DNA of 64,000 nt, from positions 124,001-188,000 of the forward strand of contig JAEYHZ010000046.1 in NCBI GenBank assembly GCA_023409265.1. The letters run 5' to 3'. Below the pieces are notes generated by a model. It made no database searches, had not been told where the DNA came from, and was given only the letters and a program-made list of their open reading frames with translations. The position numbers and the translations under genes are program-made. This DNA comes from Bacillota bacterium (lineage in GTDB: Bacteria; Bacillota; Clostridia; Acetivibrionales; DSM-1351). Position 1 is the first letter of the stretch. Each line of letters starts with the position of its first letter. Positions 8,305 to 16,133 of this stretch are shown here, piece after piece.

Positions 8305-8418
8305 GAAAATGACAGAAGGAAAAGTCACAGGAAGCTTTTCCTTCTGTCATTTTCGGTTGCAACACATTGGATTATTTATGTACGGAAGTGCTGATAAATT
8401 ATTGATCAATCATATTTT
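8238..8418. repeat. large imperfect palindrome, MITE-like fold-back
   Basis: Nested complementary arms are centred near 8329: AAAATATGATTGA (8238-8250) with its complement at 8406-8418; a 15-bp arm (8278-8292 with 8363-8377); GTAC at 8273-8276 and 8380-8383; and a perfect 19-bp core stem (8306-8324 with 8335-8353). The outer arms would be 13-bp terminal inverted repeats of a roughly 181-bp element. No transposase is nearby and no clear target-site duplication is visible. Confidence 0.55.
8306..8353 (+). terminator. strong hairpin, probable bidirectional terminator
   Basis: A perfect 19-bp stem (8306-8324 and 8335-8353) with a 10-nt loop, A-rich on the left and ending in TTTT on the right. 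It should stop transcription leaving the GH18 genes and separate them from the MarR/ArsA operon. It is also the core of the larger palindrome. Confidence 0.6.
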
Positions 8419-8453
8419 ACAAATCTCTTATCCAAACAGCCCCAAAAATATAT

Positions 8454-8482
8454 TTGACAAATAAATGGTTCGGATGTAGAAT
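8454..8482 (+). promoter_or_regulatory. sigma-A promoter of MarR/ArsA operon
   Basis: TTGACA (8454-8459), a 17-bp spacer and TAGAAT (8477-8482) form a near-perfect promoter. The predicted transcript starts near 8489, so the in-frame TTG at 8454 cannot be the gene's start codon. Confidence 0.75.
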
Positions 8483-8528
8483 AAAAATATACTTCGAGCT
8501 AAGAACTAATTTAAAAGGAGTGTTCAAA

Positions 8529-9026
8529 ATTACTAACGAAGGGCTTGATTTTGAAACCATAATCTTCGATTATATAGACGAGTTTAAATTCTTGTTATTT
8601 CCGGACCAATGGAGTACGGTCTTTTTGGATTATTCAAAGAATGAGGTTCTGGTATTGCTTTATCTGTATAAAAAGAAGACTGCCAACATGACAGAACTAT
8701 CGGAGTATATTTGTGCCCCTTTGAATACTGCAACCGGTGTTGTCTCCAGACTTGAGAAAAAAAATATGGTTGAAAGAATCAGAGGAAATGAAGACAGACG
8801 AGTGGTAAACATAGAGCTGACTTCAGCTGCAGAAGCTTTTATTGAAGAAGAAAAAAAGCTTTTTGGTTTTTATTTAAATGAAATCTATAAATCACTCACC
8901 GAGGAAGAAATGGCAGCCGGAATGAGCATTATAAACAAAGTAATAAATGTACTCAAAAAAGGTAAGACAAAAGAGGCAAGGGATAATAATTCAGTTAAAA
9001 AGATTAAAAGAATCAACATAGATTAA
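8529..9026 (+). CDS. MarR-family regulator, probable AUU start
   Basis: About 165 residues with a MarR winged helix: LSEYICAPLNTATGVVSRLEKKNMVERI followed by the wing NEDRRVVNIELT. The frame opens at a TTG at 8454, but that triplet is the -35 box of a strong promoter. After the predicted transcription start the only good ribosome site is AAAGGAG (8514-8520). The in-frame codon at ideal 8-nt spacing is ATT (8529); a GTG at 8520 overlaps the site itself. I therefore place the start at ATT 8529, with GTG 8520 as the alternative. The gene leads the ArsA gene set and probably regulates it. It ends in a Lys-rich tail. Confidence 0.75.
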   Translation: MTNEGLDFETIIFDYIDEFKFLLFPDQWSTVFLDYSKNEVLVLLYLYKKKTANMTELSEYICAPLNTATGVVSRLEKKNMVERIRGNEDRRVVNIELTSAAEAFIEEEKKLFGFYLNEIYKSLTEEEMAAGMSIINKVINVLKKGKTKEARDNNSVKKIKRINID

Positions 9027-9095
9027 TAAAATTTTTTTACCAAAATACTTCGAGGAAAGAACTATTCTTTAAGTGAAATTAAGGAGGGACAAATT

Positions 9096-10268
9096 ATGGG
9101 AAGAATAATAGTTTTTACAGGAAAAGGCGGAGTAGGAAAGACCAGTACAGCTGCTGCCCACGCGGTAAAGGCTGCCAGAGCGGGAAAAAAGACCTTGATT
9201 GTCAGTACTGACATGGCTCATAACTTAAGCGATCTTTTTATGATGGAATTGAAGGAAGAGCCGGTTGAGATAATTGAAAATCTGGATGGGCTTGAGATTG
9301 ATTCCAATTATGAAATGGACAGATACTACGGAACAATATCAAAAACCTTTAAGAAAATGCTTACTTTTGAAAGCGAAAAAGACAGCGAGGTATTTGATGA
9401 TATAGTCGTTTTTCCCGGAATAGAGGAACTGTTTTCTCTGCTGAAAATTAAGGATTTGTTTGATTCGGGGAAATACGAATTAATTGTGGTGGATTGTGCT
9501 CCAACGGGTGAAACTCTTGCACTGCTTAAATTCCCGGAGTTGTTCTCCTGGTATATGGAAAAGCTTTTTCCTATCGGCAAGGTGGCAATGAAGGTATTGC
9601 GGCCTATTTCCAAGGCTGCCTTCAAACTGGAAATGCCCGATGACAGGGCCATGAATGATATTGAAAAGCTGTATGTAAAGCTCGGCACTCTTCAAGGACT
9701 GCTTAAGGACAGGGAGGTCTGCAGTATCAGACTTGTTACCATTCCGGAAAAAATGGTTGTGGAAGAAACCAAGAGAAACTTTATGTACTTGAATTTGTAC
9801 AATTTCAATGTGGACGGTTTGTATATCAACAGGATAATTCCGGAGGATGTGAGTAACAGCTTCTTTAATCAATGGAAACAGCTACAGAAAAATTATCTGG
9901 ACGAATTAGCTTCAGTATTCTCAAACATACCGGTTTATAAAATTAAGTGGTATGAATCGGATATAAACGGGGTGGAAGGTCTGGAAAGGGTAGTTGCCGA
10001 TTCGCTGCAGGATGAAGGTATTTTCAAGGTATTGAAGACCACGGAAAATGAAACCTTCAACAAGACCGGGAATGGCTACAGGCTGGATGTGTATGTTCCC
10101 TTTGCTGATAGAAGAGATTTTGATCTTTTTGAATCAGGTACCGACGTCATTATTAAGATTGGCAATTTTAAAAGAAACATTCCTATTCCAAATTCAATCA
10201 GAAAGTATCAGCTTGGTTCAGCAAAGCTTAACGATGGGATTTTAAGTATTAATTTTGAAAGAAATTGA
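9096..10268 (+). CDS. ArsA/Get3-family ATPase with Hsp20-like C-terminus (first copy)
   Basis: A 390-residue ATPase starting behind AAGGAGGGA. The deviant Walker A GKGGVGKT (9-16) has the signature lysine of the SIMIBI class, the switch I region STDMAHNLSD is at about 37-46, and DCAPTGETL (133-141) is the ArsA/Get3 signature after Walker B. Residues about 322-390 form a small beta-sandwich (YRLDVYVPFADRR to the end) like the ArsA-HSP20 domain of bacterial ArsA homologues. I do not see the clustered cysteines of arsenite-binding ArsA and no ArsB pump is nearby, so arsenic transport is doubtful; protein targeting or chaperoning is a fair alternative. It is co-transcribed with the MarR gene, a small helical protein and a second copy. 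Confidence 0.82.
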   Translation: MGRIIVFTGKGGVGKTSTAAAHAVKAARAGKKTLIVSTDMAHNLSDLFMMELKEEPVEIIENLDGLEIDSNYEMDRYYGTISKTFKKMLTFESEKDSEVFDDIVVFPGIEELFSLLKIKDLFDSGKYELIVVDCAPTGETLALLKFPELFSWYMEKLFPIGKVAMKVLRPISKAAFKLEMPDDRAMNDIEKLYVKLGTLQGLLKDREVCSIRLVTIPEKMVVEETKRNFMYLNLYNFNVDGLYINRIIPEDVSNSFFNQWKQLQKNYLDELASVFSNIPVYKIKWYESDINGVEGLERVVADSLQDEGIFKVLKTTENETFNKTGNGYRLDVYVPFADRRDFDLFESGTDVIIKIGNFKRNIPIPNSIRKYQLGSAKLNDGILSINFERN

Positions 10269-10315
10269 TGAGGCACCGGACTAAATATCTTACTGTGCCG
10301 GAAAAGGAGAACAAC

Positions 10316-10552
10316 ATGAACAAAGAATTTATAAAAAAAATGATCCAGGCTGAAATCCTGAGATATGAGGCAATTAAAGAAATTTTACCAGAGAGTTTGA
10401 AATCTAGAGTTGAAACCTTTGAAAAGGATGCAGGTAACTTTATTCAGGAGCTTGCTCTTGAAATTGTAACTGAAAATAATTTCAGATCCAAAAGCTCCGG
10501 GAGCGCTGAAAATAAAAAGTCAGCAAAGCGTGTCCAGGTTGAATTTAATTAA
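10316..10552 (+). CDS. small helical protein between two ArsA ATPases
   Basis: 78 residues starting at ATG 10316 behind AAAAGGAG; the longer in-frame start at 10265 overlaps the previous gene and lacks a ribosome site. The sequence is charged and predicted helical (KKMIQAEILRYEAIKEILPESL), with a Ser/Lys-rich disordered tail. No family recognised. It lies 47 bp after the first ArsA gene and 80 bp before the second, so it probably acts with them, perhaps as an adaptor. Function unknown. Confidence 0.7.
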   Translation: MNKEFIKKMIQAEILRYEAIKEILPESLKSRVETFEKDAGNFIQELALEIVTENNFRSKSSGSAENKKSAKRVQVEFN

Positions 10553-10632
10553 CATAAACTACCCGGGTTTAGAAAACAGTGCTTACAGCAATGCTAAACA
10601 GAGAGGTAAATTTGATACAAGGAGATGTTTTT

Positions 10633-11796
10633 ATGAGGATTATTTTATATACGGGTAAGGGTGGAGTTGGCAAGACAAGCGTGGCGGCTGCCACAGCCTG
10701 CAAAATAGCCGGTGGGGGCAAAAAGGTTCTCGTAGTGAGTACCGATATGGCTCACAGCTTAAGTGACTCCTTTGATATCAGGCTTTCCAATGAACCAACT
10801 GAGATCAGTTCCAACTTATATGGTATGGAGATTGACTCGGTTTTGGAAAATGAGAAATCCTGGGGGAATATTAAGGGTTATATCGAAAAGCTAATGGTCC
10901 TTAAATCGGAAAAGACTATTGAGAGTGAGGAATTACTGGTTTTCCCGGGTTTTGATGAATTGATGTCATTACTTAGAATAAAGGATATATATGACGAGGG
11001 TCTTTATGATGTGCTTATTGTGGATTGTGCACCCACAGGAGAAACCATGTCGCTGCTCAAGTTCCCTGATTTGTTCAAATGGTGGATGGAAAAGCTTTTC
11101 CCAATTAAACGAAAGGGTGCCAGGATAGTCAGACCTATTGTACAAGCCACTGTTAAAATCCCTGTACCGTCAGACGAAACTTTTGATGATATAGAGAGAT
11201 TATACGCTAAAATCGATCAATTGCATCAGTTGATGCAGAATAAGGATGCTGTAAGCATAAGAATAGTTACAACGCCTGAAAAGATAGTTATCAAGGAAGC
11301 CAAAAGAAGTTTTTCCTATCTGCACCTGTTTGATTACAATGTGGATGCTGTTATCGTTAACAGGATTTTTTCCAAAGCGTCACTGGACGGTTATTTTGAA
11401 AAGTGGGCAAATGTACAGAAAGAAAGCCTTAAGGATATTGCTGAAAGCTTCAAGGGAATACCCGTTTTCAAGCTGGAACTGCTAAGTCATGAACTCAGGA
11501 AATATGAGACACTCAGAAATATCGGTGAAAAGCTCTACGGTGAATCAGATCCGGTGGATATTTTATTCAGTGAAAAAATATTTGAAGTTGAGAAGGAGGA
11601 AAATGGGTATACATTGTCTGTAAATATGCCCTTTGTGGATAAAAAGGAGTTGAAGCTATCCCAAAAAGGAGCTGAAATTACAATCTCGGTTAAAAATGAG
11701 AGAAGGTGCCTGGTACTTCCCACAAAGCTTCAATCACTTGAAATTAATGGTGCAAAATATTCTGACGGCAGGCTTAAGATTCATTTCACGCCTTAA
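10633..11796 (+). CDS. ArsA/Get3-family ATPase with Hsp20-like C-terminus (second copy)
   Basis: 387 residues from ATG 10633, which follows an AAGGAGATG site; the upstream in-frame ATG at 10579 lacks one. It has the same plan as the first copy: GKGGVGKT near the N-terminus, STDMAHSLSD, DCAPTGETM, and a C-terminal Hsp20-like sandwich (YTLSVNMPFVDKKELKL onward). The copies are clearly paralogous but well diverged, so the duplication is old or each copy was kept for a distinct role. A heterodimer would fit, since the family works as dimers; that is inference. The 3' end overlaps the convergent response-regulator gene by 11 bp. Confidence 0.82.
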   Translation: MRIILYTGKGGVGKTSVAAATACKIAGGGKKVLVVSTDMAHSLSDSFDIRLSNEPTEISSNLYGMEIDSVLENEKSWGNIKGYIEKLMVLKSEKTIESEELLVFPGFDELMSLLRIKDIYDEGLYDVLIVDCAPTGETMSLLKFPDLFKWWMEKLFPIKRKGARIVRPIVQATVKIPVPSDETFDDIERLYAKIDQLHQLMQNKDAVSIRIVTTPEKIVIKEAKRSFSYLHLFDYNVDAVIVNRIFSKASLDGYFEKWANVQKESLKDIAESFKGIPVFKLELLSHELRKYETLRNIGEKLYGESDPVDILFSEKIFEVEKEENGYTLSVNMPFVDKKELKLSQKGAEITISVKNERRCLVLPTKLQSLEINGAKYSDGRLKIHFTP

Positions 11797-12472
11797 ACCT
11801 GTACCCGGTTCCCCAAAGCGTCTCGATGAAATTCGGATTTGACGGGTCCTTCTCAATCTTCTTTCTGATTTTTTGAATGTGGACGGGAACCGTTGCTGTG
11901 TCGCCGTAAATATCGTCACCCCATACACGGTCAAATATATGCTCTTTTGTAAAGACGATATTTGGATTCATGGCAAGGAAAACCAGAATTGCATATTCCT
12001 TTGAGGTTAGTGTAATTTCTTTACCGTTTACAAAAACTCTATGGGATGCAGTATTTATCTCAAGTCCGCCATGAGCAATGATTTCCGAAGAGGAGCTGTT
12101 TCCTTTTAGTCTTTCATATCTGTTTATATGGGATTTGACTCTGGCTGCCAGCTCTGCCGGACTAAAGGGTTTTGTCAGGTAATCATCGGCTCCGAAATCC
12201 AGGCCTCTTATTTTGTCGATATCTTCAGATCTTGCTGAAATAACAATAATGGGTATCTCAAACCTTTTTCTAAGCTCTTTTATTATTTCATAACCGTCTT
12301 TGCCGGGAAGCATCAAATCCACTATAACTACATCGTAGACCCCCTGCAGGGCTAACTTGAGGCCATATGCTCCGTCCTGTGCTATCTCACACTTGTATCC
12401 GTTCAGTTGGAGATAATCCCGTTCCATTTCAGCGATATTTATGTCATCTTCGATAATTAAAATCTGTTTCAT
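11786..12472 (-). CDS. OmpR/PhoB-family response regulator
   Basis: 228 residues. The receiver domain has the acidic pocket IIEDD (residues 6-10), phospho-acceptor D52 in VIVDLMLPGKDG, and the conserved KPF near residue 103. The C-terminal winged helix ends with the TVPVHIQKIRKKIE recognition region and GTGYRFKA, the OmpR/PhoB signature. The start at 12472 follows GGAGGCTATA; the longer MEAI start is unlikely because it overlaps that site. The partner kinase gene lies upstream in the same direction. It probably controls the divergent ABC-2 exporter operon, as in many bacitracin/lantibiotic-type modules, but no stimulus is evident. Confidence 0.9.
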   Translation of the reverse strand: MKQILIIEDDINIAEMERDYLQLNGYKCEIAQDGAYGLKLALQGVYDVVIVDLMLPGKDGYEIIKELRKRFEIPIIVISARSEDIDKIRGLDFGADDYLTKPFSPAELAARVKSHINRYERLKGNSSSSEIIAHGGLEINTASHRVFVNGKEITLTSKEYAILVFLAMNPNIVFTKEHIFDRVWGDDIYGDTATVPVHIQKIRKKIEKDPSNPNFIETLWGTGYRFKA

Positions 12473-12510
12473 TATAGCCTCCATATCCTAATATAGGTCA
12501 CCTATACTTG

Positions 12511-12548
12511 ACCTGGTTATCCATATTTAACCTGGTCATCCGTATTTA
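12511..12548 (-). repeat. two 19-bp direct repeats between kinase and regulator genes
   Basis: ACCTGGTTATCCATATTTA (12511-12529) is followed immediately by a copy with 17 of 19 bases identical (12530-12548). They fill most of the 79-bp gap between the kinase stop and the regulator start and could be a regulator-binding site or a relic of slippage. Confidence 0.5.
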
Positions 12549-12563
12549 ACCCGTTGTTTCTCA

Positions 12564-13802
12564 TTATGCTGCCTGGTATTTGGGCAGCATGACAGTAAAG
12601 GTAGTACCGGAATTAATTGCGCTGATTACTGCAATCTTTCCTCGGTGAGCTTCCACAAGCTCTTTTGCGATTGATAGTCCGAGACCGGTGCTCATTAAAT
12701 CCTTTGTTCTTTCATGATCAATCCTGTAAAACCTGTCAAATATGTTTGGAAGCTTGTCTTCCGGAATTCCAGGGCCATTGTCGCTTATATCTATACACAA
12801 AAACTCATCTTCATCAAACAGTTTTACATTAATGATTATATCATTTTCACTGCTGTATTTAATTGCATTACCGATAATATTGCGGAAAACCTGGCTTATT
12901 CTTTTTCTGTCTATACTTGCTTCGAAGTCTGTAGAAAGGGTATCTCGATAGGAGAACTTTATTCCTCTCTCGTCAAGCTCAAATTGAAATTCTTCCATTA
13001 AATCTGCCATAAATGCACGGATACTTATCTTCTCAAATTGAAGTTCCAATTTCTGCATATCCAGTTTGGAAAACAGGAACAGATCATCAATAAGTTTGTT
13101 CATATAGGCTGCATTGCTATAAATGATCTGATGGTACTTACTTATAGTTTCCTGTGAAATATCAGGGCGTTCAAGCATTGTCTCAATATACCCCTGAATT
13201 GAAGTAATTGGTGTTTTAAGATCATGTGATATATTGGCAATCAAATTTTTCCGGTTATCTTCATAGGATTTTTTTAATAATTCTCCCTCCTTTAATTTTT
13301 TTGCCATTTCATTAAAAGAGAAAATTAAAGTTCCTATTTCATTTATAAAGTCATTTTCTATTTCAATATCATAGTTTCCCTTTGCAATTTCAGCCACTCC
13401 TTTTTTTAACTCGGAGATTGGCTTGAAAATTCTTTTCTCAAGTCTCAGGTTAAAAATAAACTGAATTACGCCTCCAACAGTCAGCAGTAAAGCAAAAACT
13501 ATTGCTATTGTCTCTGCACCACCATATTTGAAAACAAGATACCATAATACTACATTGAACAGGATGATCAGACCCTGGGACATTCTGTTACGTCTGTGAT
13601 ACCATCTTAAGTTGTACTGTTCTCTGTGAAAATGCTTCTTTTTATTAGTGAACTCAGCTCTAAGGCGCCTAATTTCCTCCTGGTTTTTCATATGCTCCAG
13701 AAAATATTTTTTCCTGAGCTCTTTTTCAAATATATCATGCTCATGGTGATACTTTTTCCAACTGTTTACTTTACTTCTGATTTTATTTCTTAAAGTGTTC
13801 AT
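12564..13802 (-). CDS. Sensor histidine kinase (HAMP, HisKA, HATPase)
   Basis: 412 residues. Unusually, the first 70 are cytoplasmic, basic and coiled-coil-like. Two membrane helices follow (about 75-92 and 97-117) with almost no external loop, then HAMP (about 118-170), a HisKA box with H193 in NISHDLKTPIT, and HATPase_c with N, G1 (DNGPGIP) and G2 (GTGLGLSIAKEL) boxes. With so small an extracellular part it belongs to the intramembrane-sensing style of kinase, which typically works with a neighbouring ABC transporter. A divergent ABC-2 exporter operon starts 338 bp away. The kinase precedes its regulator, the reverse of the commonest order. Confidence 0.88.
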   Translation of the reverse strand: MNTLRNKIRSKVNSWKKYHHEHDIFEKELRKKYFLEHMKNQEEIRRLRAEFTNKKKHFHREQYNLRWYHRRNRMSQGLIILFNVVLWYLVFKYGGAETIAIVFALLLTVGGVIQFIFNLRLEKRIFKPISELKKGVAEIAKGNYDIEIENDFINEIGTLIFSFNEMAKKLKEGELLKKSYEDNRKNLIANISHDLKTPITSIQGYIETMLERPDISQETISKYHQIIYSNAAYMNKLIDDLFLFSKLDMQKLELQFEKISIRAFMADLMEEFQFELDERGIKFSYRDTLSTDFEASIDRKRISQVFRNIIGNAIKYSSENDIIINVKLFDEDEFLCIDISDNGPGIPEDKLPNIFDRFYRIDHERTKDLMSTGLGLSIAKELVEAHRGKIAVISAINSGTTFTVMLPKYQAA

Positions 13803-14139
13803 ATGAAATTCACCTGATTTTGTGAAATTTTTTAAATCATTTCTATATTAAACCAAAGTATTAAAGATATTTTAAAGCGATTATAAAAATTCTATAAAAA
13901 TTATTGCCTTATTTCAACTTAAACATCTTGAAATAACCATCAAACCGATTTTAAAGTAATTTTAAGTTTCTTTATAAATTTTTTAAAAATTCTTTATTCG
14001 GGTTTTAAAATGGACATTTAATATACACATTGTGCTCAGCAGTTGCAGTTGTTAAGTCAGGTTGGGCAGCAGGTTTAATTTACCGGACTATAATTATTAT
14101 ATTTTATCATTTAAATTTTTATGGAAAGAGGGATAAAAA
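13803..14139. promoter_or_regulatory. divergent intergenic region with repeated TTTTAA motifs
   Basis: This 337-bp AT-rich region separates the two-component genes from the ABC exporter. It holds several TTTTAA motifs, including ATTTTAAAG near 13868 and again near 13951 followed closely by AATTTTAAG, an arrangement like the repeated half-sites bound by OmpR/PhoB regulators. Promoters for both directions must lie here, but no consensus pair is clear enough to place. No ORF. Confidence 0.35.
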
Positions 14140-15054
14140 ATGTCCAATATAGTTGAAGTGAAAAATTTCACAAAAAAGTATGGCGATTTTGCCGCTGTTG
14201 ACAATATTTCGTTTAATGTTGAGGAGGGCACCATCTTTGCTTTTCTCGGACCCAATGGAGCAGGAAAAAGTACAACAATCAATACCTTATGCACAATAAT
14301 TAATAAAACCGAGGGACAGCTTCTGATTAACGGCAATGAGGTAGCAGATCATAAGGACAAAGTCAGGAATGAGATAGGAATTGTATTTCAGGAGTCAACT
14401 CTTGACAGCAAACTTACAATAGAAGAAAATCTTAAATTTCATTGCGACTTTTATAAGGTTCCCAAGAGTGACGTCAAGGAAAGAATAGACTTCGTTTTGG
14501 AGCTGGTAAACCTTGAGGATTGGAGAAAAGCTCCAGTAAGCAGTCTGTCGGGCGGAATGAAGAGAAGGGTGGAAATTGCTCGAGGACTTGTTCATTATCC
14601 CAAGGTTTTGTTTTTGGATGAACCCACAACCGGACTTGATCCGCAGACCAGGGCAAACATCTGGGAATATATTTACAAGCTGCAGAAGCAGAAAAATATA
14701 ACTATTTTTCTTACCACACACTATATGGATGAGGCTGAGATCTGTGATAAGGTTGCTATTATGGACCATGGAAAAATAGTTGCCTTCGATACTCCCTATA
14801 ATTTGAAAAGTCAGTATACCTCCAATGTCACCCGTATAAAAACCTCTGAGGAGGATAGGTTTTATAACTACTGCGAAGAAAAAGCAATAAAGTATAAATA
14901 CAATGATAATTTATTTACCGTTTACACTAATGACCTGAAAGAGGTTTTAAATATTGCAGAAACCTTCAAAGCATCAATTCAGGATTTTGAAACGGCCAAG
15001 GGGACTTTGAACGACGTATTTCTGGCCATAACAGGAAAGGAGATAAGAGTATAA
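14140..15054 (+). CDS. ABC transporter ATPase, DrrA/NatA type
   Basis: 304 residues. Walker A is GPNGAGKST (about 38-46), the Q-loop lies in GIVFQES, the signature is LSGGMKRR (about 136-143), Walker B is VLFLDEPTTGLDP, and the H-loop is TTHYMDEAE. The C-terminal extension of about 80 residues is typical of daunorubicin-resistance/NatA-type ATPases that work with ABC-2 permeases. It is translationally coupled to the permease gene (TAATG overlap). Likely function: energising drug, peptide or lipid export; the substrate is unknown. The divergent two-component system may regulate it. Confidence 0.92.
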   Translation: MSNIVEVKNFTKKYGDFAAVDNISFNVEEGTIFAFLGPNGAGKSTTINTLCTIINKTEGQLLINGNEVADHKDKVRNEIGIVFQESTLDSKLTIEENLKFHCDFYKVPKSDVKERIDFVLELVNLEDWRKAPVSSLSGGMKRRVEIARGLVHYPKVLFLDEPTTGLDPQTRANIWEYIYKLQKQKNITIFLTTHYMDEAEICDKVAIMDHGKIVAFDTPYNLKSQYTSNVTRIKTSEEDRFYNYCEEKAIKYKYNDNLFTVYTNDLKEVLNIAETFKASIQDFETAKGTLNDVFLAITGKEIRV

Positions 15055-15881
15055 TGAGAGGAATAAAAGCTATATTAAAAAGGAACTTGACAAATTTTTT
15101 AAGAAATAAAATGCAGTTGGTTTTTGCCATATTTATGCCGGTATTTTTCCTGTTTATATTTTCTTTTGTAATGAAATCGTCAGCGTCAGGAGTAGAGCAG
15201 CCCATCAACTACCTGATTTCAGGAATAATCATTATGACTGTATTTCAGTCGGCATTAAGCAATTCGACCAATATAATAGAAGATATGTCCATGGGTTTTA
15301 TGAAGGAGATTATAGTTTCTCCAGTGGCAAGATGGCAGATTTCCATCGGGCAGATACTATCATCTTCCATAATATCAATGTTACAGGGCATTATAGTCAT
15401 CATTATTGCACTTTTTATGGGTCTGAAAATTGATGCTTTACAATTTTCGGAAATGCTTGGAGTTATGGCTTCAGTAGGCATAACCTTTAGTTCCATTGGG
15501 CTTTTCCTTGCAACACTTGCAAAGAACTCTACCACCTTCCAGGTAATGATTACAGCGTTTACATTACCGCTGACCTTCCTGTCGGGCGCATATATACCTA
15601 CAACGGTTATGCCTGAAATTATTCGTCCGCTTGTCTATATTAATCCGTTAACCTATACAACTTCCATCTTCAGGTATATTACTCTGAAGATGGAGAGTCT
15701 CTCTACCGATGCACTGGTAAAAGCGGGTGTAGCCTTCGATCTCAATGGTTTTATAATAAAGCCATACTTTGGACTGGCTATCATACTGACAATGGGACTG
15801 CTTTTCTTTATCCTTTGCGTTCATCAATTCAATAAGGCGGATTTTTCACAGGTGAAAACCTTTAACCCTCATGCAAGGTAA
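15054..15881 (+). CDS. ABC-2 type permease
   Basis: 275 residues with six predicted membrane helices: one near 20-40, then helices spanning about 55-260, with the TFLSGAYIPTTVMPEIIRP loop typical of ABC-2 permeases of the DrrB/NodJ type. Its start codon overlaps the ATPase stop by one base, so the two are made together and should form a 2+2 exporter. No signal for substrate is visible. A terminator follows. Confidence 0.9.
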   Translation: MRGIKAILKRNLTNFLRNKMQLVFAIFMPVFFLFIFSFVMKSSASGVEQPINYLISGIIIMTVFQSALSNSTNIIEDMSMGFMKEIIVSPVARWQISIGQILSSSIISMLQGIIVIIIALFMGLKIDALQFSEMLGVMASVGITFSSIGLFLATLAKNSTTFQVMITAFTLPLTFLSGAYIPTTVMPEIIRPLVYINPLTYTTSIFRYITLKMESLSTDALVKAGVAFDLNGFIIKPYFGLAIILTMGLLFFILCVHQFNKADFSQVKTFNPHAR

Positions 15882-15930
15882 TTTATCATGAGCAATGCCC
15901 GGTTTAACTTTATGAAATATATGCAAAAAA

Positions 15931-15970
15931 CAAAAAGACAATTCACTTATCTATGTGGACTGTCTTTTTG
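15931..15970 (+). terminator. terminator of ABC exporter operon
   Basis: CAAAAAGACA (15931-15940) pairs perfectly with TGTCTTTTTG (15961-15970), with further partial pairing inside the 20-nt loop, ending in a T run. Confidence 0.75.
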
Positions 15971-15994
15971 TATGCACTGGCTAGGCGCACTGAA

Positions 15995-16026
15995 AGCCTG
16001 CATGTACAGTTTCTGACCAGCAGGCT
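15995..16026 (+). promoter_or_regulatory. leader hairpin before NRAMP gene
   Basis: AGCCTGC (15995-16001) and GCAGGCT (16020-16026) form a 7-bp stem about 110 bp upstream of the NRAMP start. It does not match the yybP-ykoY manganese riboswitch as I know it. It may be a small operator or an mRNA hairpin. Confidence 0.3.
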
Positions 16027-16133
16027 GTAAAAAGTAAACATTGTTTTGTTTTGGTAAGCGGTGGTATATATTGAAATGGTACTTAATGCAGACTGATTAT
16101 TCAGACCTGCTTATAAAGGCGGTGGAAGTAAAT

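Noticed and set aside
8084..8453. Insertion sequence remnant with transposase
   Set aside because: No ORF with transposase similarity on either strand; only repeats and palindrome are present.
9096..11796. Arsenic resistance operon
   Set aside because: No ArsB/Acr3 pump, ArsR or arsenate reductase is present, and arsenite-binding cysteine clusters are not evident, so I describe only the ATPase family.
15888..16016. A 42-codon ORF with AAGGTAA upstream between the ABC permease and NRAMP genes
   Set aside because: It runs straight through the exporter terminator hairpin and has an unusual Cys/Met/Trp-rich composition; most likely chance.
15982..16133. Manganese (yybP-ykoY) riboswitch before the NRAMP gene
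   Set aside because: Only a simple AGCCTGC/GCAGGCT hairpin is seen; the conserved internal loops of the riboswitch are not recognisable.
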